Assembly (NCBI GenBank): GCA_035048485.1
Contig: CM068585.1
Span: 52,158,550-52,222,549 of the forward strand
Origin: Pteria penguin
Taxonomy: Eukaryota; Mollusca; Bivalvia; Pterioida; Pteriidae
Length of the DNA: 64,000 nucleotides
Direction: 5' to 3'
A program made the position numbers and the translations under genes. Shown here one piece after another: positions 1-12,300 of this stretch (its first letter is position 1; each line of letters begins with the position of its first letter). Under the pieces are notes generated by a model that searched no databases, was not told the origin of the DNA, and saw nothing but the letters and a program-made list of their open reading frames with translations.

Positions 1-535
1 ACATATAACCCACAGCAGCTAAGCAATACACCCCCTCCTCTTTGAAAGGGGACATAAAAATCACAAGTTATATATACACAATAAATAAGCTGCTTTTGAG
101 ACATGTAACATATAACCCACAGCAGCTAAGCAATACACCCCCTCCTCTTTGAAAGGGGACATAAAAATCACAAGTTATATATACACAATAAATAAGCTGC
201 TTTTGAGACATGTAACATATAACCCACAGCAGCTAAGCAATACACCCCCTCCTCTTTGAAAGGGGACATAAAAATCACAAGTTATATATACACAATAAAT
301 AAGCTGCTTTTGAGACATGTAACATATAACCCACAGCAGCTAAGCAATACACCCCCTCCTCTTTGAAAGGGGACATAAAAATCACAAGTTATATATACAC
401 AATAAATAAGCTGCTTTTGAGACATGTGACATATAACCCACAGCAGCTAAGCAATACACCCCCTCCTCTTTGAAAGGGGACATAAAAATCACAAGTTTTA
501 TATACACAATAAATAAGGTGCTTTTGAAACATACA
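1..535. repeat. Tandem array, 107-bp unit, 5 copies
   Basis: Units begin at 1, 108, 215, 322 and 429 with ACATATAACCCACAGCAGC and keep an exact 107-bp register. Copies 1-4 are almost identical; the fifth carries a few changes (for example GTGAC for GTAAC near 427, AAGGTGC near 515). Each unit holds a short hairpin, CCCCTCCTCTTTGAAAGGGG. The array begins at the window edge, so it probably continues upstream. No open frame runs through it. It looks like a young minisatellite. Confidence 0.95.
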
Positions 536-959
536 TATAGATGCATTCATCATATATAACAATAAATATTATGTAAATTATTTTTTATTGTGAGGTAAAT
601 CAGAAAATGTATCAAACACTTTGAAAAGTGAATTTACACCAATGCTAATATGAAATTTACAGTTTTGATAAGTTAATTCTTTGTCTGTAAATGAGTGTGA
701 GGTGGGAAGTGGACACAAATAATATGCATTAAGACACATCAAAAATTACCAATATATATTTAGCTGTATTTTAGACATGTTTCTCAAAATGACATTTACC
801 TCTTATATAAGTATATTTAATTCATTTATAATGCATTCCAAAATAAAAAAGGAAATTCCATGAGTCCTTTTTCTGGAATTATTTTCATTTCTTGTCAAAA
901 TATAGGCTGTAAAACTCAGTGGAAAATTTCTTATAAATAAGAGTCACATAGTTAAAGAA

Positions 960-1860
960 CAGTAGAGGAATATTCCCTTATCATTTATATTTATGAGTTA
1001 TATACAATATCACACACAAAGTGTTCAACACCAGAAATGATAGTGGAATAATCCCACATCATTTACAAAAAGTCATGTACAAAGTCTTCAAATCTGCAAG
1101 TAGAAAATGATAGTGGAACATTCCCACATCATTTAGAATAAGCCATGTACAAAGTCTTCAATCTGCAAGTAGAAAATGATAGTGGAATAATCCCACATCA
1201 TTTACAAAAAGTCTTGTACAAAGTATACAAATCTGCAAGTAGAAAATGATAGTGGAACATTCCCACATCATTTAGAGTAAGCCATGTACAAAGTCTACAA
1301 AACTGCAAGTAGAAAATGATAGTGGAATAATCCCACATCATTTTCAAGAAGCCATGTACAAAGTCTATGAATCTGCAAGTAGATAATGATAGTGGAACAT
1401 TCCCACATCATTTAGAATAAGCCCTGTACAAAGTCTACAAAACTGCAAGTACAAAATGATGGTGGAATAATCCCACTTCACTGAATAACATCATTTGCAA
1501 TTCTAAAAGAATAAAGTCATTATGGAATTATCTTTTATCATTTATATAATCACATACAAATTCAACCAAAATGCAAGCCTAAAATGGTAGTAAATATACC
1601 TATATCCTTGATAAATGTCACAAAGAATTGTACAACTTGCAAGTATAAAATTATCAAAGTCAAATACAGTCTAAAAATGACAGGTATACATTGATAGTGG
1701 AATATTACCACATCATTTGGTAAAGTTATATACAAGGTCTAGTAGAATTTCATTTCTAAAATAAAATATTCCTATATCATTTGATAAGGAAATGTACAAA
1801 GTTTAAAAGATAATCCCACATTAAATGAATAAAATACACTGTAAAACCATACAATACATT
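960..1860. repeat. Degenerate 70-bp tandem array with 140-bp higher-order alternation
   Basis: The core ATGATAGTGGAA recurs at 1037, 1107, 1176, 1246, 1316, 1386 and 1456, a 69-70 bp period. Odd copies read GGAATAATCCC, even copies GGAACATTCCC followed by TTTAGAATAAGCC-like sequence, so the unit of amplification was probably a 140-bp dimer. More decayed copies are visible on both sides (about 960-1035 and 1500-1860). The 535-960 stretch between the two arrays shows no gene or clear repeat. Confidence 0.85.
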
Positions 1861-2125
1861 CAAACTTTAAGAATGACATATTTTTTTAAATCATTTAGCA
1901 AGGATACATAAAAACAATGAAATATTTATGATACCATAATAATCCTTAAAGTTCATGTATAATGAATATAATGATACAATCTATGGATAAACTTTCAGTA
2001 CTTAATTTTGTAAGTTTTAGTAATATTTACTTTGTATTATTCTGAAGAAAACATTTAATATAAACAGATGATACTTTTAACTTTCATTTTAGTTTGAAAT
2101 TTGAAAATACTGTATGTTCACTTTT

Positions 2126-3917
2126 TTATATAGTTGTGGGTTTTTCAATACTTTGAGAATCAGATGTAATGTAGTTATTAATATGAGTTAACATTTGATC
2201 CATTGGGAGTGATAAATCATTAAATTCGATCTTATCTCCATTCAGTTTTCCTTTAATACTAAGCATTACATAAGATTTATCGAATGTTTGCTTGTCTCTA
2301 TCATTCAGAGTAAAAGACATCTTTGTTGATTGATGTAAAAAAGTATTATTTTTAATTATTCCTATAGGTTTATGGCAATAAGTAAGGACATTTCCTTCCA
2401 TCATTCCAATGTAAACTTTTACTTTAATGTATTCCGCTATTGCCAGATCTACTTCTTGGTCATTGGGCTGAAATGATAATACATTAAGGAATTATATTTT
2501 TATAGTAATACATATCAAGATAAATCTTTTCATTGAGTTTTAAAAACAGTATTGCTCTTACTGATTATTTATCATTATTTCAATTAAATTTGCACACCAT
2601 GTGTACACACCTATCATATTTGCAATGCATTTATAAAATGAAATGTATATAATGTAATACAGAAGCATCATGATATGCCTAGAATGGTAGCAGATAAAAT
2701 AACAATATCACTTTTCCACTAACATATCTTGTCTGTGACAAAACTTAAAGAGTTTAAAATTGCAATATGTACTTGCTACACTACACATATATCCCATACA
2801 TGTCCACACCACATGTTATACAAAACATATACTCATATCAATACTGTTATACTTACAGATATCTGGATTATGGCTGATAATTCACACCTCCATTTTCCAT
2901 GAATTGTTTTATCTGGAAGATTGTTGAATTTTATTCTGCAGTTTTTTTAACACTTTATGGACAAAAACAACAACCTTTTCTAGTAAACTCATTTCCTTGG
3001 AATTTTCATGAACAACATTATGTTCATATCCTAGGTATAATGATTGCTCATTACTGATATTAGAGTATATATCCATGTACACAAATCAGGATTAACTATG
3101 TCTGGTGATTCCTCTCTAAGTTTGATTAGGGTTGCTCTTGTATGATTCCCGCCCAACACTTCAAAAGTGGCAGTTCCTGGAGTGTTAAGTTCCTCCATGT
3201 TGATCTTATCATCCGACATAAATCAAATTAAGTTCATGCAAGTGGTCATTGATGATTTCATTGCATTAACAATGGATGCCACATGGTCATTATTCAGGTT
3301 TCTTACTTTTTGACTTTCCTTTGGTTCAATAAGATATCGACATGTACTTTGATGTGTGATGCTGTAATAACAAAATTTCTTCATCAGTCATGTAAAAAAT
3401 AAACACAAATTCTCATAATCATTTCAATATTAATTTGGCGTAAACTGTTCTTGATAAATAAAAGGCTTGCTCTAAAAACAAATGATAGAAAATATCATAA
3501 AAACATGAATGAAATTAAAAATTTAGGAAAATTTTTAAAAACTTTTGAAATATTTGTACATAGTTTCTAATACAATACACCAGAAGAATACTCATTTATT
3601 ACCTCTACATTGAATAAATCAATACAATAACATCAAAATATTAGAAAAATAATGTCAGGAATTTTTGAAAGTTTTGAAGTTCTGACTAAAATAATTTCTC
3701 AGTGGAACTAAAAACTGGTGGATTGGGTTTGTAAGTTTATCTAGCAGTTTCAACTAAATACGAGAGAATTTCTAGTATTTAAAACCACGAAACAGGTACT
3801 AAGAATATGGCATTACCTTTCAAGTGTTTTGTAATCATTTGTTTGTCCAAGCTTTTGAAATCAGTGATGTCATCCTCCTCCATATCTGACTGATGTGTAT
3901 CTTCTTTTACATCACTT
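2126..3917 (-). pseudogene. Broken multi-exon gene with ParB-like domain
   Basis: Three pieces can be read on the minus strand. Piece 1 (about 3817-3917) ends at a GTAATG donor. Piece 2 (2857-3361) starts after TGTTATTACAG and ends at GTAAGT (2851-2856). Piece 3 (2126-2467) starts after TTATCATTTCAG, keeps the phase of piece 2 and ends at TAG. Piece 2 encodes HVASIVNAMKS, then TFEVLGGNHTRATLIKL, then NISNEQSLYLGYEHN, an order that resembles the ParB fold (box with G-x-H-R near a helix, then a helix). It has an in-frame TGA at 3223-3225 and frame changes near 3078 and near 2930; the phase from piece 1 also fails to match. Several lesions argue for a pseudogene rather than one read error. The family call is my recognition of the motif and is uncertain. 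Confidence 0.5.
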
Positions 3918-4930
3918 TCAGGTAGATGACAATGTCTATTTTAGCCTTAATATATATATATATATATAAAACAGCAGTGTAATATAATTGTGCAGCATTT
4001 TGCATTTAACAAGAGAAAAGAGAAAACAAATAAAAATAAAGATTATATTTTTTCACGTACAATGTACAGTACATGTATTTAAATCGAAAAAAAATGTACA
4101 TGTAATTATAAAATCTTTCATGAATATATGCAGTATACTTACAGAGTATATCAATTGCCACACTTCTTCTGTTGTGTAATTATGTATGAATTCTTCAGTA
4201 TTCTTGTTGACGCTCAGTATGAAGGTATCAGAGCACTATGCCCCGATATTATCACCCATATGTTATATCATTCGTCAGAGTTAATGGGAGCCATGCTAGC
4301 TTTACTGTTTTCGTAAGATAGTTAAGATAAGAGTGATGAACTCACTACTTCCATCGTTCTTCGACATTTGTGTGTGTCTAATCATAAAAGCTTTCATTAT
4401 ACTTCAAACAAATTTTATTGTAATCTGTTTAGCATTTACTGAGTAAACGGTTTGCATTTCATAAATGGCGGGTGTTAATTGCTTCCTTTCCTTTGGAAAA
4501 AGTGGAGTTTGATCGCGAAATTTCGGGTGAAGCAGGGAGGAAGGGGTGGGACTAGCATTCCGCTATTGCGTATCTAGATTAATCACACGTTTTGCTGTTT
4601 ATGCAGTGAAATATCGGTATGTCATAAATTATGATAGGTGATGTCATAGCGTGGAAAAGAATTGTGTCAAGTCTGTGTTTGATGAATGAACTCGTGTTTT
4701 TTATATACTCAAGCCTTCCCCTCGCCTAGGCTATAAACACACAACTCGTTTCATAAATACCGTATGAAATGAAAATCCATTTTAGTTCATATAAATATAT
4801 ATATGTCTAGAAGCGGGCTTAAAACTTGCGAGCTACACCTAATTTTCAAAAATAAACTTCAACATTCTCAGGGATAAAACCCCAATGTCTCAGGAATTGT
4901 CAAGTACTAGCATTCACTCTATAAATTTGA
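3918..4930. other. Intergenic, no gene seen
   Basis: Contains a short (TA)n at about 3952-3968 and AT-rich DNA. A more GC-rich patch at about 4465-4560 could be a promoter-like region of the gene on the minus strand, but no motif supports that. Short open frames here show no coding character. Confidence 0.4.
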
Positions 4931-5126
4931 GGGAGCAACCATTTGATTTTTATGGGAGGGGGGGGGAGCAGGAAGACTTTGCAAAAGAAAAGTCCAGCTC
5001 AGATTAACCCCAATAATTGTCAATAAATATATAAAAAATTATCCGGCTCTGAAATTTGTCAAAAAAATATTCAGGCCGGTGAAAATCTTCTCTCCCCCCC
5101 CTAATAAAAATCAAAAGGTTGTTCCC
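4931..5126. mobile_element. Foldback MITE with G/C-run arms
   Basis: Left arm from 4931 (GGGAGCAACCATTTGATTTT, then ATGGGAGGGGGGGG) is matched by its complement ending at 5126 (AATAAAAATCAAAAGGTTGTTCCC after a C run). About 196 bp in all. Too short to encode anything; a non-autonomous inverted-repeat element or the hairpin remnant of one. No convincing target duplication was found. Confidence 0.7.
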
Positions 5127-5556
5127 TTATCTCTTGCATCGTTTATTATACAGCGAGTTAAGTGAATAGATATCTGGGGTTCCTAGTTAAACTACAGTAA
5201 CAATTCTCAAACACCAGACAGTTTTCTTTATTAATTCCAGCAGAGACATATGTACACAATATCCGATACAGGAATATACTTGCCATTTACACGTGAATAC
5301 AAACTGCAGTTTAGCTTGGCATATACGATGTACCTGTGCACATAAAAGTGACTAAAGCCATAATTAAACAAAACCAGCATTGTGTATTCTAAAAGTTTTA
5401 ACAATGACATGAAATGATTTTTAAATGTAACATAAACTATATAATAACCAGTTGTGTTGGTGCAGCCAAATGCCCCCAGTAGCATTAAAGCCTTTTGAAT
5501 TTAAAATTATTTGAACAGCATTTTCCTAATGCAACATATACATCTGATCTTCATAT

Positions 5557-5897
5557 TGTGACCTTTAGTTGTACCAAGTATGATCTTGAAAATCATCGAC
5601 AGGGTTTAGAAGGAGCTGTGAAGGCTGTGAAGGCTAAGTGATTTTACCTAATGTGCATTGAAATTTTAAGTCCAAGGGCCATAAGTTCTGTACAACACTT
5701 TGGACAGCATACAGCATTCCTCTTGCAATATGCACACCCCAATATGCACACCCACATTTTGTGATCTTTATTTGTATCAAGTTTCACTGAAATCCTCTTA
5801 AGGGTTGCAGAGTTGCAAAGACAAGTTGAAATTACTATATATGCATAGAAATCTAAGTCCAAGGGCCATAACTCCTGCATTAATTTTAGGACAGCAA
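5557..5897. repeat. Two tandem copies of AAGGGCCATAA-type repeat
   Basis: AAGTCCAAGGGCCATAA occurs at about 5668 and 5855, 187 bp apart, each preceded by a GTGA(C/T)CTTTA-TTGTA-CAAG segment and followed by a GGACAGCA segment. I know AAGGGCCATAACTC-type sequence as a very common interspersed repeat in bivalve DNA. Open frames over it are not genes. Confidence 0.65.
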
Positions 5898-5986
5898 TGG
5901 TTAAGTAGGAAATACAAAGACAAACTGTGATATGGAAGGATGACGGAATGACGGCATTTCTATATGCTCCAGCATTTACACAACAT

Positions 5987-5992
5987 TTTATT
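5987..5992 (-). promoter_or_regulatory. Candidate polyadenylation signal of gene A
   Basis: AATAAA on the minus strand, about 14 bases after the stop codon of receptor-like gene A (6006). The close spacing implies a very short 3' UTR, so a more distal signal may also exist. Confidence 0.45.
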
Positions 5993-6005
5993 ATACAAAA
6001 TGCAA

Positions 6006-6391
6006 CTAAGGTTCAGAAATTGACTGTAAGGCATTTTCTACTTCTTCAATTGGTTCCAATTTGTTAATCAGCGAGACAACACTGTCAAGATCCTCACTTT
6101 CAACATCTCTAGACTCCTGCTTACCCTGGTTTCTAGCAAGAAGAGCCAATCTTGAAAAGGAGGATGCAATTTGAGACTGCTGCAAGCATTCTAAAAGTTG
6201 AAACATTTTGTGGCCTGTTTTATCTCTACTCAGCCTCATATTTCTGGCAACAATGGCTGAGCCCATCCTCTCTTTAATTGTTGATGGCTGTAAGTCATTC
6301 AGATCTGTCCTCACTTGATACTTTATAGGACTGATGTTTCCTTTTCCTATGACTGATAAAGCATGATCTATGTTATCTAAGGAGGTAGAAA
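6006..6391 (-). CDS. Gene A exon 5: cytoplasmic tail and stop
   Basis: Using the acceptor at 6392-6393 (GTGATACAG) keeps the frame of exon 4. Encodes a tail of about 130 residues with helical, Leu/Gln-rich stretches (GHKMFQLLECLQQSQIASSF) and an acidic end, closing at TAG. A more upstream acceptor at 6437-6439 has a better pyrimidine tract but would need a frame change. Confidence 0.6.
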
Positions 6392-9300
6392 CTGTATCAC
6401 TCCAAGAAGTTCAGAATCATGATCAGTAGAACTGTGCTGAAAATAAGAACGATGTTTGGTAAGATGTCACTGAATCATTCATAATTCTAAATTTGTAAAT
6501 TCTAAATAAGCTAAGTTTGTGAATATCTTATGTCCCTGTGCAGCAGTACCGTAAATGAGATATTAAACATTTCTTGAAAAAAAGTTTAAAGGTCAATTCT
6601 AGGTCACAAGGCATCTTCAGAAGGAATGTACATGCCCAAATATAAAATTTCTAGCATTTATAGTTCAAAAATTAAACATGAATGTTTCAGAAAGACAGTG
6701 AAGAAGTGTATATATCACTAATGTCATGGAAAAAAATGTTAACTTAACCTTAAATTGCTGCTGTATTTTGATTGACTATTCCCTCGAGACGAATGGCAAT
6801 GTTTTTGCTTTAAACAACACCTCACCTCAACCCCCCAACCCCCGCCCCCAGCCCCTTCGACAAAATCACAATATATAGATGTCTATGTAACAAGTTGCAT
6901 GATATTTAAAAAAAAACAAGAGGCCCAAGTGGGCCTATATCGCTCACCTGAGCACATAGATGATCAGTAATGCAGGAAGGAAGAAGTCATTTATCTTTGC
7001 ATTACTGTTACTAAGTCAACATAAATATTGAAAATAATTCATTTTGGAAAGGAACCAAAATGACAATACTTTTTCACTCATTGCTGTAGATCATTTCTAT
7101 GCATTCGGTTTGTCTCTGTATACAGCGAGTACAACGAAGAAGATTGTCAAATGTGAAAAGTTTATGATGGATCGACGTAAGTCGTGATATGACTATAGCT
7201 CATTTGAGCCTTTGGCTCAGGTGAGCTAAAAATATTAAAGATACTCAGAGTCTGCATTGTCAAAAGCTTTTATCTGGTAATCCTCAAATTTGCTTTGAAT
7301 TTGCTATGAATTATACATTGGTATGACACAACGTAATAATGGATTGATCCTTGTCACTCCATAATTAATACACATACCTGGTAGTAAGTGACGGCATATA
7401 CCTGATGCATTGCACTGAAATTTATGTCATTCCAACAGACCCACACAAAGCAGTGATGGATCTTTTATGTTCCACCCCAAATGTGACATGGAATATCAGT
7501 CTTCACTGTCTCATTCAAAAGACAGGACAACTGTGTGACCGAAGTTTAAGTTGAATATTGGGCATATCAAACACAATTTATGGCTAAGGTTAAAGTTGAC
7601 AAGAGACAAGCAAACAAATAGACAGGACAAAAACAATATGCCCCAGATTATTCTATCCAGGGACATAATTTGGAAATGCTCATATTTACTCTTTTCATTT
7701 TCATTATACCTCTCCATCATGCTCTAATTGGTCTGATTTGTGTTTGGTGAAAGACTCTTGTGCTGACAAAACATTAGAAATTTCTGTAATTGAAAGTTTG
7801 ATTAAAATCTCTGAAACTTATTTCATGATGAATGTATCTTATATAAAACAATGGTTGAGTTACAACAGAGACGGCACTTTGCAATTCTCATAGAATTTCA
7901 TGCATATCAATTTCACTTGTCAGTATTCAAACAAAAGATATACATGTATGTAAAACATTTGCCCCAGCCTCTCCTAATGCTTTTTGCCCAATGATCTTTG
8001 ACCTATTTTACATGAAAATCAATTGAGAGTGTACTATTTATATCCTCTTTAAAACATGTATATTTTGAAATATCTATATGTACTCTTCATTAAAGCATTT
8101 GCCTTGACCTACTGACATTAAAATCTATAGGGATCAATTACTCAGTAAGAAATACTACCATACAATGGCTGTACTTGTTGTAAAACATGTATCAAATTTA
8201 TATAAATTAAGGGGGAGGTTTAACTTTGAACTGAAAATCTATGGGATCATATACATGCATTGCATACCGGGTAGTTATATCTCTTAATTACATGTAAATA
8301 TAATATTGCATGCAATACATCATAAGTAAAATACTTTCATACAAGTACCTTGATTAACTCTTTTTCTTGTAGTTTTATTCCTAATGATACCGATTTCCTT
8401 TGTGTAACACTGATTAAATTTTGTTATAATTACGTATTCTTGTTTATATCCAAGAAATATTTTCATTGATTATGACTATAAAATACGGTTTACGGCTGTG
8501 GCAAGTAAGAATACTCTTGATTTGCCACTTATCTGCACTAACCTTTCACCGGAGGTCATTATCTGGCCAATATTGATGATCCCCACACGTTGAAATGATT
8601 TGGGAATCAAACCATTCTATGCAAATATTGCAAATTTAAGGCAGTGTCGTGGTACAATTAAAAGAGATGAAAATATCATGGATTGAATATATAATCCGAA
8701 TTTCAAGAAAGTTCACACGGTATAACAAAATTGGGAATACATACCTGTCACTATGAAAATATTTCTGTCCAATGGAATTAGTGGTCACTTTTTGAATGGT
8801 GTTTACTATTATGTAATTATGTGTTTAAAAGACTATAATTTTCCCCGCCAGCGTGTTTTGACCGTCCTAAGTCGGTATCGTAACCGCAGCACAATCGATC
8901 ATTTTTGTAATGTCGTTCCGTGTATGTTATGCTGTTGTCATTTCTTGTGTGCAGGTCCTTGGTAATTTGTGTCATACAACTTTGTCAGATGTCTTCTGTT
9001 TTCTCTTTTATTTGTTATTTTTCAGCTGGTGTTTGCATTTAAATGTTACATAAAAAAGGTTTACATATGCAATGCATGTATACAATTCAAATTATTTAGT
9101 CTCTGAGTAAATACAAACAAATAAATGTTCTTGTGTTTTATATCTTATCAAATATATTGTGCAAATAGACCGGTAATATTACTTTAATAGGTGTCATTAC
9201 CTTGTGAACTGCGTTCCAACTTTTCACATTTACGTTTCTTCATACAAATATACTGGATGGTGAAACCAGCAATGACTATTAAACCTGCCGCCACTAAGGC

Positions 9301-12300
9301 AACAATTGACCTGAAGAGCAATATAAATACAACACTCAGAATAAGAACTTGTATCAATATATTTAAGGGGGTATTCCTCAAGGAATATATTTAAAACTTA
9401 ATTATCTTCAACGGCTTTTGGACGGCATGTGAATGTATTCCATAATAAACAAAATATATGACCATTTTGACAAATGGTTGACCCTTTCTGTTCTTGAAAT
9501 ACAATTAGGGATCTGGAATTCCCACTTTATCATTATTTCATATACCTGGGTCCGGTGCAATAAACTAAGAAAATGCTTAAGTCAATTATTTCATTTCAAT
9601 TTATTCAATTATCATACATTCAATTAAATTGTCATACAGAACAGTTTAATTATATTTGTTGACAGAATAAAACTGAATAAAATCCAAATCCCATTTATCA
9701 ATTCATTGTTAAACTGAAGAATATAAAATTATGACTTCCTCAGTTTATGGCGCCGGACCCTGAACTTAACAAAGAAAATTATTTCTCCTTCATTGTTTAT
9801 TAAAATTTTATTATGGCATTATACAAGAATAGCGTTGCTCCCTATGAAAACTGCATACTGTTCCCTGGCGCAAAATCTACCGGTCAGTTGGTTTTTTTTT
9901 TCACCCATCACTGTTTACTGATACCCGTATTACTGTTAAGTTATAATGTATATCCTATAGTTCTAACTGTCTGTCTATTTGTGCTCGTTATATGTTCCGA
10001 CTAGAAGTTCTCGAAAGCAAATACGAATACGAATTGGTTGACCAAATCTAAAATAAACAGACATTATCGTGTATTGTTCCACATAAAGACGAGAATGCAA
10101 TTCCCAATTTAGATATTAAGGTGAGACACGTTTCTGGGAGAAGACAGCTTCCGCTTCCAAACTATATACGCCGCAAAAGTACGACAAATAGCAAACATAT
10201 GTCAAAAACATAAAGGCGCTACGTTTTTATGATCATCTCCCAAACTGTCAAGGGTAGGACATCAGGTTAGAAATATTGTGGCCCTAATTTCAATAAAATC
10301 AAAGCAAACTTACGCCTATCTCAAGTCTTTTATACATGACTATTATTCTGAAATTCTGAAACCAAACGGATCCGATGCGCAGTTCAAGTGCTCATTATTT
10401 GAACGAGGGTACTCACTGTAGCATCCAAGGTGTTTCACAAAGATTCCCAAGATGGCAACAAATATGCTATAATGACCAGTCTGCAGTTGGACGAACCCAA
10501 TTTTATTTTATCATTAATTAATTTTATTAATCAATTATATATTGAAATTTATAAAAATTTATCATGATTATTATTAGAAAGTCATTCTATATTCGTGAGC
10601 GCTGTATTTTGTTTAAGAATGTTAAATTTCCAGCAACGGGTGCGCAGTAGGGCGCTCTCTGTACAACAGGAAGTAATCTATTGGTCGAACTAGTGTTGAG
10701 AATACTGTATACAATTTTTACAATTGCCATATTTTAGTAAACGTTTAACAAAGCAATACTTGTTGTTGACTTTATAATATTCACAAAAGGCAAGCTAATT
10801 TTAGATATCTTACTATCCATGATATAAAAAGGGGAAAAAAATCAAAAGTATTCTTTTTTACCTGATCGTTTATTATGTTTGGCAGTTACTGACAATAATA
10901 AAGAAATGTTAGTCGCAGAATTGAGTTGGTCAGAGCTTATTGTTTCTTTTTCAAGGTACTCCTATTCATGACATCTAAAATATGGGACATTTCATACCAT
11001 CTACATTGACCATCAATAGCATTACATGGATGTGAATGTGGAACAGGGACACCGGATGGCATCATGGTTTATTAACATTACATTTTCGTAATGTCCCTTT
11101 GTCCAGTTCGAAAAGAAATGAAGAATGAAAAAGACATTTTGAAATACAAATCTCCCATAAATAAGCTACATGCATCTGGAGAACAAGAAGTGAAATATGC
11201 TCTATATTTTCGGCTTATGCATAATTTTGTACTTTATGAGCTGTAATTAATATTGTATCTGGAGAACAAGAAGTGAAATATGGTCTATATTTTCGGCCTA
11301 TGCATAATTTTGTACTTTATGAGCTGTAATTAATATTGACCTTTATGTGCATCAAATGCGCATTGTAAAAAATGTTGAACAGCAGTATAGAAGTCATCAT
11401 CAGTATCGAACTACTATTTTGTCTAATTGATTATGTTATGTAAACCCAGTATTCTTTTTCATTAGTAATGTAATTCATCTCTTTGAATCAGTTCCATACT
11501 AAAAGACAAGGACGAATATTAAACGCAGAACAAACTCACCAGTGATCTTTGACACCAAATACTGGAACAGTTTACGATTTTCAATTGAAGTTTCAAAACT
11601 GATATTCGTTTATTATGTATATAACCCCTCATACTCAACCATTCATTATAAAAAGATCAATTAAATACAGACATATGTAAAAATCAATTTCTTTCTATCA
11701 CATATCACGTAAATGCTGTATTACAATTTATGTTGTAAAATGAAGACATTGTAATTGATATCTAACGCTAATATTTTGCACTATTCCACATGCGTTGATA
11801 TACGAGAATTCACAATTTCGCCTATAAATATAACTATGCTTAAAAACAACAAGCACAGAGCAATGGCTCATTGAATTAAAAGACTATCATAAAGTATTCA
11901 AAAGTCGCTGATTTCAAAAAGAAATTCAGAAATATATAGGATAGAAGTGTATACATCTGGATTCTTACCCATATGACTTTTTTGTTGAAGTTCTTTCTCT
12001 GACTAAATCTGTTAAATCGGTGCTAGGATTAGGAATTGTAAATCCATCTTTTGCATTGGTCCCAGTAAAACCGCCGTACTTTATGCATGCAGGGTCTGAT
12101 AATTAAGTTATTAATACATACATGTAGGCCAAGGAAACGGAATTACTTTTACACACTTAAGTGAATTGTTATCTCAAACCTGGAGTATTTTATGATCAGT
12201 ACAATGTGAATGACCTAATCTCAGTTTAAAGTTCTGTGATGTGATTTATTATAAATAAATGAGAACGACATTTCCAAAAACATAATATGTCCGTTTCCTT

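Noticed and set aside
1..535. CRISPR-like array
   Set aside because: The 107-bp units are contiguous and identical, with no variable spacers; this is a tandem repeat in an animal genome.
7710..7732. Microexon joining gene A exons 4 and 5
   Set aside because: In frame with exon 4, but the only following acceptor in phase gives an immediate stop; skipping it restores a 334-residue frame.
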